In this document: positions 56,569-64,000 of the stretch, one piece after another | Layout: each line of letters opens with the position of its first letter | Numbering within the stretch: position 1 is the stretch's first letter | Origin: Paramyrothecium sp. XJ0827 | Lineage: Eukaryota; Ascomycota; Sordariomycetes; Hypocreales; Stachybotryaceae | DNA: 64,000 nt | NCBI GenBank assembly: GCA_020881915.1 | Contig: JAJFPB010000013.1 | Coordinates: forward strand, 434,001 to 498,000 | Direction of reading: 5' to 3' | Program-made: the position numbers and the translations under genes | The notes under the pieces: model-generated | The model's database searches: none | The model's input: the letters and a program-made list of their open reading frames with translations, nothing else | Told to the model about the DNA's origin: nothing

Positions 56569-57538
56569 ATCTGACACTGCGTATTTGTGTTGAGATGGGC
56601 AACAACGAACGTTTTATGAATCGTGCTCTGCGGGTGGGTTTTTATTTCATTCTGAAATTTTATGAAATGAAATTGATGGGTTTGTATGGTCCTTCCTGAC
56701 TCTTAGTATTTTTCTATTTAATTCATCTTTTCATGATGGAGTTAAGCCTTTGTGAAAGTAAGTATTAACTACAATTATTTATCCACATTGACACAGAATT
56801 CTATTTCTCGGAGTTTCCGCTTTTAATTCAACGTTAGATATAGGGTAGCAGAATCTTTACACGCAGTCCCAAACATAATCCCCCCCCTCCTAAAGTATTT
56901 TAAGTCAAATAATAAGAATGATGTGCCAGTCTTACGTGCGACGTCCAAACATAGCCTCAGGGTATTTCTCATCTTGGTTCAATGCCGCAAGTAAGCGAAC
57001 CTTTAGCAAGCCCAAGGAGTGAAAGCGGCTGCTGCGCCACAAATTGTACTCTTCATTTTCCCCCAATTCCTGAGCCTTATAGGATGCAATACGTAATCTT
57101 TGGCTCCTCAACGTGGCTACAGCCCCGGCTTTCTGGTGTCAAGTGGTGCGCAAGAATCACCTTCAAGGCATTGACACCAGCTGCGCTTCTACATTACTAG
57201 TGTAGGCGTGCATATGTAAAAGTTCACTCGATTAATGTAGATGTAGTGATTCAAACCTGGGCGCATGTTTTGTGGATCTTATTTATGTTACTTTACAATT
57301 GCGTAGTAGCGTCTTCCATGTCCCCACTTAGTCGCCCAGTCGCCATGGAGTGTAACATGTAACATACATCGTAATCGTGGTGGGTGTTACACTGTGAATC
57401 GAGGAAGCGGAAAGCTCGGTCCGGCCGGTCCCGGCGGCTTTTGTTGCTACATTGCTTCAAAGGCGTACAATACGGTAGTGGGATCTAAGGCTGTTCGGGG
57501 CCCCTCGCATATGTTACGCGCCCTTAAGCAGCCGCAAT
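56569..57538. other. Stretch without a convincing gene
   Basis: AT-rich near 56650-56850, otherwise unremarkable. It is the upstream region of the H3 variant. Confidence 0.4.
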
Positions 57539-58078
57539 ATGGCCCTCCTGAATCTCCCATTCTTTCAAGGCAAGAAAGCATGTGAACTACAGTACGAGAA
57601 CTTGCTGATGTATTTATTATCTCGACCCATGCCCTTGGATGTTGGTCGACTGATCTGCTGCAGGTCGCTATGTTGTGTTGCATATTTTTCCTCAGAAACC
57701 TTCTTCTGCGCCGAAGTAGCCGAAGTGGAAATGGACAAGTCGCACAGTCAAATGTTCGCCAGAAGCAAACCACCGACTCTAGTTTTCCAGTCTGAACTTA
57801 TGCCTGCATACATGAAAAATCGTAAAGCATGGCTCTGGAACTTGCGCCGTGAGCTCAAAATTGACAAACGCGCGCGTGTCTCTTGCAGGTCACGCTTCAA
57901 CCAAAACTCGTCAGGCAGCAATGCATACCCATCATGCAGCGACAATTCGTACCAGCAAAGGGTTAGAAGGCATTCGTGTCACAGACTCGACTGGAACCTC
58001 GATGACTCGATATGGGTAGGTGGCCAGAACAAAGATGGAAGGGTGGAAGCGGCGCTGGACGAACACAGAGAGGCATAG
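57539..58078 (+). CDS. Hypothetical protein (179 aa)
   Basis: An ATG-started single frame with a Cys-rich N-terminal third and a basic, Ser/Asn-rich C-terminal half. No motif is recognised and the opposite strand is also partly open, so this is a weak call. Confidence 0.25.
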   Translation: MALLNLPFFQGKKACELQYENLLMYLLSRPMPLDVGRLICCRSLCCVAYFSSETFFCAEVAEVEMDKSHSQMFARSKPPTLVFQSELMPAYMKNRKAWLWNLRRELKIDKRARVSCRSRFNQNSSGSNAYPSCSDNSYQQRVRRHSCHRLDWNLDDSIWVGGQNKDGRVEAALDEHREA

Positions 58079-58275
58079 TTGGGAATTGTGGGAAAAGATC
58101 AAGACTATTACAATGAAAGAATTGGACGGGACAGAAGACTTTTCCAAGACTATTAACGAGATATAAAACGAATTTGCGGATGTTGTTCTGCACGTCCTCC
58201 GCTTCCTCTGCTAATGAGTGAGCCTTCTATGAGATGAGGTGAACAGGTTAGGCAGCCCGAGCTGCAGTGCCGTTC

Positions 58276-59025
58276 TCAAAAAGTTTGGTGCCAAAATCGA
58301 ATGCAAGATTGATGAATGAAAAGGCAGAGCTCGCGGGCGCGAGGTGACATATGACGCAATATGTGCCTGAGAGTGTGTGTGGAAATGGGCTGGTGGAGCT
58401 GCTGCAGGAGGGCTCGCGAAGTCGGGCTGTTGATCTTGGTCCAGTCGCTGTCCTTGACAGGATTTTGATTGAGTAAGTCTCTGGCTAGGGCTAGTGACGT
58501 TCGCGCTAGGGCGTAGGGTTGAAGGTGAACGAAGTCTCGGGAGTAAATGGTGATCCAGCAGAAGTAAGTGGCCAACTGTTCCACATCCTGGCCATCACCG
58601 CATTCCCATGCCATGCTGTGCAAGGAGAGGTCAACGGTGGCATTGTCGAAGGCACTGTCCAGGGTTCCACGGATCTTGCGTTCCATGTTAATTATTGCTT
58701 GTTCCTGATATGTGTAGCAACACAAAGCCTGGATCTCTCCGACACCTGGTGTGCCTTCATTCTTCTCGTTATATGTAGCGGCGATGAGCAAGCAAATGCA
58801 GCCAACAAGCTGATAGTCTTTGAGATACACCATATGCATTGAAAGGTAACGGTCAAGAATGTTGACGCAAAGAAAAAGCGTACTGGGTTGTAGGCCAAAG
58901 TCTGCGTGGACCTCTGAGAGCAAATCAAGAAGCATTTGTCTGTATTTCCATAAAATTTCGCCGTTTTCGTCGATGAAAGCGACGATAGGCATGGTTAGTC
59001 TCCGGCAACGTTGAGAACCTTTCAT
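58276..59025 (-). CDS. Divergent second G1-type cyclin
   Basis: Starts at the ATG at 59025 (249 aa); the next ATG at 58992 is also possible and an upstream exon is likely. It aligns with the cyclin at 5078 from the start of that gene's exon 2: LLDLLSEVHADFGLQPSTLFLCVNILDRYLS, YQLVGCICLLIAATY, a Cys-rich QALCCYTYQEQ segment, then NATVDLSLHSMAWECGDGQDVE in the place of the other gene's PTVDFFLRLMSMWDGDGQEVE. The MRP motif of the cyclin box is changed to KYR and the protein ends soon after the second fold, with no PEST-like tail. It could be a decaying paralogue, or a cyclin lacking destruction signals. The pair of TACCGGTA motifs at 59203-59216 lies about 180 bp upstream. Confidence 0.72.
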   Translation of the reverse strand: MKGSQRCRRLTMPIVAFIDENGEILWKYRQMLLDLLSEVHADFGLQPSTLFLCVNILDRYLSMHMVYLKDYQLVGCICLLIAATYNEKNEGTPGVGEIQALCCYTYQEQAIINMERKIRGTLDSAFDNATVDLSLHSMAWECGDGQDVEQLATYFCWITIYSRDFVHLQPYALARTSLALARDLLNQNPVKDSDWTKINSPTSRALLQQLHQPISTHTLRHILRHMSPRARELCLFIHQSCIRFWHQTF

Positions 59026-59202
59026 TGTGGCGGCAAGTCCGCTATGTACAATAAACAAGGTCTCACAGGACAAAGGCAAGTGAGATACTTGTCCCTTTTC
59101 ACGATTCGATTGAGGAATCTATTAGAGTTAAAGCACGCATATAGTACAGTGCCGTTTTTCGTCCTTTAATCCACGGGAAATCGTTTGATTCATCCCGGTT
59201 GT

Positions 59203-59219
59203 TACCGGTACCGGTACCG
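59203..59219. repeat. Tandem TACCGGTA element
   Basis: Two overlapping palindromes (TACCGGTACCGGTA) at 59203-59216, continuing CCGT. Similar doublets lie at 4723-4736 and, imperfectly, 52812-52825. See findings for the full list. Confidence 0.9.
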
Positions 59220-59426
59220 TACCCTAGAAAGTACCAGTATTCAAACTCCCAACCCTAACCGCTTGTGCTTCGATAGATAGTCTGGCAGAGCCTCACACAT
59301 ATTGCCGCGTCGTCACATTCTTGGCACCAGCCACGTAGTCATTAGGAGCCCTTGCTAGCGATATTGATGGGTGCCGGACCATACTGGCAACAGATGGGCC
59401 AAGATTGACAGTGTACTGCGTATATT

Positions 59427-59978
59427 TCAGAAGTAGTAATGTGGATTCCTCGACGGATAATAGGTAACATAGCCATCGTCTTCGAGGTCGTCCGACATCT
59501 CCGACGCGGCGTCCTCATCCTCGCCAATCAGCTCTGAATCGCCCGCTTCGGCTCTTCTCACTCCTTTCCCCAACTCGTACCGGGTGGGCCGCGAGTGTCG
59601 CACCGTGGACCACCCCCCTTGTTGGGGTAGCTCAACAATATCACCTATCAGTAGCGCACCTTCCAACGCTTCGTACGCGAAGCGGCGCAACAGAGCGTCG
59701 CTTGAATGGGTCATTGACGATTGATAGACTGGGTCTCTTTGACATTCCAGGTACAAAATAGCCCACTGCAGTTGGGCCTGAACTTCTTTCACCAGCCCTG
59801 CTAAGCACCACGGTTTAGGACATATTTCAGCAGACTGCAATAATATATCCAGGGCCTCGCTGAGCAGCTCTCTCTCATCATATGTAGCATTTCGTTCCAG
59901 TTCCTTGGTAAGATGAAAGAGTTTAAGGATTAAAAGCTGTGCCTCTATTGCCAGCGACATTTCATTAGCCCTAGACAT
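59427..59978 (-). CDS. Hypothetical acidic-tailed protein (183 aa)
   Basis: Intact frame from the ATG at 59978. Residues 1-110 are strongly helical (LLILKLFHLTKELERNATY, ALDILLQSAEICPKP) and may form a small helical bundle. Residues 145-165 are acidic (GEDEDAASEMSDDLEDD) and the end is Tyr/Pro/His-rich. No signal peptide or known family. It is divergent in type from the adjacent cyclin and shares no motif with it. Confidence 0.5.
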   Translation of the reverse strand: MSRANEMSLAIEAQLLILKLFHLTKELERNATYDERELLSEALDILLQSAEICPKPWCLAGLVKEVQAQLQWAILYLECQRDPVYQSSMTHSSDALLRRFAYEALEGALLIGDIVELPQQGGWSTVRHSRPTRYELGKGVRRAEAGDSELIGEDEDAASEMSDDLEDDGYVTYYPSRNPHYYF

Positions 59979-60623
59979 TGTGTGATTTAGTTTTGTCTCT
60001 ATTGTGCCTTTCGCACCTGCATTGAGGGAGTTTCGCTGCCATTTATCTTGGTGCTTGCTCGAGGTTAGAGGACAGGCACGATCTTGTCTGATGGTCGCTC
60101 AGCAAAACTTCGTACAAAATTAACTTGTTCTGAAACACAAACGATGAGACCAAGGGTTTCAACTAGGGTATTTGTTTCTAAAAACAAACAATAATTAACT
60201 TGAAGTTTGCGGGGCAGAGGTTATGTGGAACATTCTGGGAAAGCCGTTGCATGCATAAGAAGATATTGACTGTGCCCCAACTGGTTTGAGACCACGATAA
60301 TGCGAGGATCTGAAACAACATGGGACACTTAATAATGCTAGGCACAGCTCGTTTCAATTCTTAGTTAAGCTTCACTGGAGGGTGATCGGTGACCCGCAGC
60401 TGCCTCACAGATGTCAAATTTTTACCGTTCTTTTTTAACAGGAAAGACCCACGGCTACGGTATTTTCGGAATTCGCAGCTTTAATGTTAAAGCCCATTCT
60501 CAGTTATCGTAGAGTGTCAGGAATCATATATTGTGCGTTGAGGACCTGAGCTTGAGCCTTTTCCCAAAGAACAGGTAGCGCAAAATCACTCCCTTAACAG
60601 CATCCGATCGATAACAATTCATC
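59979..60623. other. Intergenic
   Basis: Divergent promoter region for the acidic protein and the secreted protein. No gene is seen. Confidence 0.45.
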
Positions 60624-61282
60624 ATGATTAAGACTGCTGCCTTCTTTGTCTGCTTAGTTGCCGCCGTTGATGGCGCGTCGCACATAAAGGTCCCACGCGT
60701 TGGCACCGCAAGCATTACGCCCCACAGTCTGTACTCCTCATCTATAGGCGTGCTGGGTTGCAAGATCAACACAGACCGCGTTGCATACTGGCCCATGGCT
60801 GTTAACTGCAATGAGATCTGCGTAAAGCTGACCCACGAGGGCCGCAGTCTTCACCTACTTAAGATCGATTCGTCTGGTGGTGCCTACGACGTCTCATACG
60901 ATGCCTGGAACTACCTCGGCTTCGGCTCATCAGCTTCCGATAATCCCCAAATGGGGGCGGAATCGCGATGAGCTACGAATTTGTGGATGCTAGCGATTGC
61001 GCCGGCATCATGGACGGCGGAAAACTGGCACTGTCAGCGTCCAATAGCATGAATTACGTTGCCTCGTGCCTAGCTGAGCCGGATAGTTGGGTCGCCAAGA
61101 ACCACAGACTACTTAACATCCTTGACCCCGTCTGCAAGTATGGCGTCGACGAAGAGTGTACACTGAACTTGTCTGTGAGCAATCAACCTAATTGTCCCAG
61201 TGGACTCGGTTCCCTCAATCATCTCGACAACCCAGTGATCAACATTGCTTACGGCACTGGCAAAAGCGAAGCTGCTTTGTGA
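60624..61282 (+). pseudogene. Conserved small secreted protein, one-base frameshift
   Basis: The first frame (60624-60971) begins with a signal peptide (about 18 residues to VDGAS) and a Cys-rich conserved domain (SITPHSLYSSSIGVLGCKI, VAYWP, CVKLTHEGRSLHLLKIDSSGG, YDAWNYLGFG). The second (60968-61282) continues the same domain (AMSYEFVDASDC, LALSASNSMNYVASCLAEP, WVAKNHRLLNILDPVC, TLNLSVSNQP). Joining needs one extra G at the GGGGG run near 60953-60957, which would make the two frames one protein of about 218 aa. This family is common as secreted proteins in ascomycetes and of unknown activity. A single missing base in a G run is easily a sequencing artefact, so the gene may in fact be intact. 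Confidence 0.75.
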
Positions 61283-61665
61283 GCAAATAGTAATGTAACT
61301 TCTATGTAAATAGTATCAAACGATAATGTATTGGGATACGGTTAAGCATGTTATCCGTTTGAAAGCTATGCTCTGCTCTCTCTCCAAGTGCGACTGGAGC
61401 GAGTGACACACCCCAGGCCTATCGCAAAGAAAGGATAGCTATGAATACCAGCCATGGCGTTGGCCAGCAGCGGTAGATGGAGGGGCTCACAGCGCAAGCG
61501 AAGACAGCCCCTAACTAATGAGATGCATTTGCATGCTTACTTCCATCATGCCGGTAATGGTCTCCTGCCATTGCTGCGGGACTTTGGACTCGGAGACCTG
61601 CGATCTTAGAAATACACACATTCAAATCCTAGTTGATCCAAGTATAAAACGTCTTCTTAGGGTGG

Positions 61666-61965
61666 TCAAAGCACTTCATACCAATAGCACTTCACCTGAG
61701 ATGGCTCCGGAATTGACTGGTGAATTGGCGCAGCCCTCGGTCGCGTTGTAGAGTCCTTGTTCGTCTCTGATCCTTGAGCGGTTGCATTCTTCACTTGTAT
61801 TGAGCGCCGCCTGAGAGCCAATGACTTGTCCTCGTGCCTTCCATACCCGATCGCGAGGGCTAATATTATGAGGGCAATGATGGGTATCGTGGTGGTGAGA
61901 ATGATGATAGTAATCAGAGTTTGCTTGTCAAGAGCCATAAGAGATCCTACTAGAATAGAGGACAT
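61666..61965 (-). CDS. Small single-span membrane protein (99 aa)
   Basis: Starts at the ATG at 61965 (another at 61938). One strong membrane segment (about residues 16-40, TLITIIILTTTIPIIALIILALAI) is followed by a basic, Ser/Thr/Pro-rich tail. This resembles the C-terminal part of larger fungal single-span proteins with Ser/Thr-rich ectodomains, so it may be an exon of a bigger or truncated gene. No other motif. Confidence 0.35.
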   Translation of the reverse strand: MSSILVGSLMALDKQTLITIIILTTTIPIIALIILALAIGYGRHEDKSLALRRRSIQVKNATAQGSETNKDSTTRPRAAPIHQSIPEPSQVKCYWYEVL

Positions 61966-62969
61966 AAGACTCTAAGCACACGATACGTTAAAGCGGCGTG
62001 TTATAAGGCATCTGAACGGCGTTTCATAGACCTCAGAATTGGCCCTCCTTGGAATCAACGATTTTTAGTACAAGGTGCCACCACGATAACACGCAAGCCA
62101 AATGGCAGCTTTCAGCTAAGATTTTTCAAATACGCTGTCGCGGATCATTCATCACTTATGGAATTGTGCCTGAGTGCATGTTCCTAATTAGTGCATTCTG
62201 TGTTATGACCACCAGTCTGGGCCCTGGCGTAGTGCAAGTATGACTTGATTTGCTCAATCCCTGAAATGTGTGTAAGCATTATCGATATCGCTATGGCATG
62301 TGAAAGTTTAGCTGTTGTGGCCGATGTACCACAGTGCGTATGAAAGGGTCCTGGGATAACAGCGATTGAGGCGGCACGCAAAAGGTCCCTGCTTCATGGT
62401 GGTTTTACTGCAGTCAGGGACACCGATGGCATTCTTGTCAATTTCAAGAAATATCCACAGATACTGTTGAGCTGTGTTATATGTTATGTTTTGCTTGGAT
62501 ATCCATGGAAGACTATCACGGGAGAAAACCGCAATTGTTTTGTATATCTGTGTTGCCAGTATGATCTACATTGTTGGACAGGACTTGCGAGCTCTCCTCC
62601 TCCTCCCGATATGGACATCCATAGCCGTAAATCATGAGCTCCATTTGCGCAACCTTATTGGCACCAAGTCAGAGGAGATCCACGGCTGTTCTGCCCAAGG
62701 CTTTGATTTTGTAAGTTCCTGTAGGGCCAAACGCCCTGCCTTGCTTGGGGTGACTCTAGTCAAGCTTACGTTACCCTCCGAACAGTGACTCTAGCTACGA
62801 AGGGGTTTGATCACGACACAAGTCCACTGCTGGAGGCATCCGGGGTCGCTCGAGGTGACATGGGCCTGGGAACCTGCCGAATCGTTATAAATCAGGTTTC
62901 GGTCGCACCAGGTCGGCCACATCCTTCTATCCTGGCCACAATATCCAGTTGGTGACTAAAAAGAAAACC
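61966..62969. other. Intergenic
   Basis: A plus-strand frame at 62474-62788 has hydrophobic stretches but no recognised similarity; I left it out. Confidence 0.4.
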
Positions 62970-64000
62970 ATGCGCGTAACACGGAGCAGCAAATGGATTA
63001 AAATTTGCCTCTCTATGAAGATTGCAGTCTTCATCTTCACCGGGATGGCATGGCTCTGGCGACAGCTACCTGGAGGACTGCACAGATCTTCCGCAAGCAT
63101 GGCCTCGCTTAACGGTCTGGCCTCTTCAAAAGCAGGCAGTTATGGCTTGATCCCACCTTTGATATGGCAGATTCTGCTAGATCCACGGTCTAGTAGCGAT
63201 GGCGCCCTTATCGATCCAGCTCAGCTGAAACATGCACCGTCATGGCTAGCTTTGAATGTCGACAGCACGTAGTAAGGTTGCCCCAAATTGATCCGGATGG
63301 AGATTGCGCCTTTGCATTCAATGACGGAGGCAGATCATTTTCATGAAGACCAAGCCATCTAACAGAGCCCAAACAGCACGCTGGTTGGGAATGATGGTGG
63401 ATCGCAGTTTTTACAACAATACTTCGCCAATGACAGACGATTGATTGAAATGTATCACAGCCTCCCGAATGTAGCCATGAAATCAGATATGCTACGATAT
63501 CTCATCCTCAGTATCAAAGGTGGAGTCTATACGGACTTGGATACCGTTGCACTCAGACCCATCGAGACTTGGGTACCAGAAGAGTATCGCGATCAGGTCC
63601 ATCTGATCGTGGGAATCGAGTTTGATCGACGCGATGACTCGGAATGGAACGAAATCCCACATTGGGTACAGTTCTGTCAATGGTCAGGATTCAAACTGGA
63701 GGTGACCGACCGTATTGTCAGCTAAAAGATCTGCAGGACGATTGCGGCAGCGCCCAACCACCCAGTCTTTCAGCGTATGATCGACAGGACCATGTCATCT
63801 ATCGACAAACTTTCAGCAGAAAAAGGACTCAGTCTTGCTGAAGTGAAACCGAGTAATTTCGAGGTCCTGAATTCGACCGGTCCAGCCGCCTGGACGGACG
63901 TAGTCTTTGATCAACTAAAGCAGCATGATCCGTCACTGACGACAACGCGCGACCTGTCGTACATGGAAGAAGCAAGGCTGTATGGAGATGTTCTAGTTGC
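62970..64000 (+). CDS. Och1-type GT32 mannosyltransferase (partial, runs off the window)
   Basis: The ATG at 62970 begins a short cytoplasmic tail and a type II membrane anchor (about residues 15-30, MKIAVFIFTGMAWLW), as in Golgi glycosyltransferases. Exon 1 ends near 63257 or 63268. The next segment starts near 63366 (PNSTLVGNDGG) and includes KSDMLRYLILSIKGGVYTDLD with the DXD metal site, then HWVQFCQW. A 54-nt intron (63683-63736) leads to TIAAAPNHPVFQ and on to DLSYMEEARLYGD at the window edge. These match the alpha-1,6-mannosyltransferase family that starts outer N-glycan chains. The first intron has an unusual donor. The 3' end lies beyond 64000. Confidence 0.82.

Noticed and set aside
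2832..57437. 15-base word GGCCGGTCCCGGCGG shared between 2832-2846 and 57423-57437
   Set aside because: One or two shared 15-mers are expected by chance in 64 kb and the flanks do not match.
59240..59262. CCCAACCCTAACC resembling telomere repeats
   Set aside because: Only one partial CCCTAA unit is present, so there is no telomeric array.
62474..62788. 104-codon plus-strand hydrophobic frame
   Set aside because: No family resemblance, no signal peptide; probably chance.
1..64000. CRISPR arrays, rRNA genes, bacterial operons
   Set aside because: No regular spacer-repeat arrays or ribosomal RNA segments were seen; the gene structure is eukaryotic.

Overview
The window is eukaryotic and almost certainly from a filamentous ascomycete (Pezizomycotina). 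Short introns of about 45-145 nt, with GT..AG ends and CTAAC/CTGAC-like branch sites, interrupt most genes. The recognisable families are fungal: AA11 LPMO with an X278-type tail, SUR7/PalI, the fungal rhodopsin-like membrane family, an Och1-type GT32, a thaumatin-like protein, GH36 and a fungal P450. Gene density is low, with long empty stretches, one fresh retrotransposon and several broken genes, so it looks like an accessory or subtelomeric-type region rather than a core chromosome arm.

Layout. 0-9 kb: an unknown gene, a repeat-containing Ser/Asp-rich protein, a secreted AA11 LPMO, a G1-type cyclin (391 aa) and an SDR. 9-15.9 kb: a P450 gene of eight coding segments, split by a 4,939-bp Ty1/copia element with identical 219-bp LTRs and a 5-bp target duplication. 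16-24 kb: a SUR7-like membrane protein, small acidic proteins, a stand-alone Cdc25-like phosphatase domain and a four-exon RRM protein. 26-30 kb: a frameshifted MFS transporter and a four-exon rhodopsin-like membrane protein. 31-37 kb: a secreted Ser/Thr-rich protein, two unknown membrane proteins and a SET-like protein. 37.5-43.8 kb: a very large coiled-coil protein with tandem and internal duplications and several frame breaks. 44-51 kb: a Lys/Ser-rich protein, a thaumatin-like protein, a large multi-exon unknown gene and a short MADS-box protein. 52-64 kb: a decayed GH36 alpha-galactosidase, a histone H3 variant with a greatly enlarged N-terminal tail, a second divergent G1-type cyclin, a frameshifted small secreted protein and a GT32 mannosyltransferase that runs off the window end.

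The most interesting feature is the gene content. Two G1-type cyclins, a Cdc25-like catalytic domain, an H3 variant, a MADS protein, a SET-like protein and a giant coiled-coil protein lie in 64 kb alongside decaying metabolic and secretion genes. These look like dispensable paralogues of cell-cycle and chromatin genes. Whether they act together is inference. A second window-wide signal is the palindrome TACCGGTA, found at least 14 times outside the retroelement, mostly in intergenic DNA and several times just upstream of start codons.

Caveat: several frame breaks are single-base changes, some next to short homopolymers. Some apparent pseudogenes could therefore be assembly errors. All exon models were built by eye from splice signals, reading-frame phase and family resemblance.
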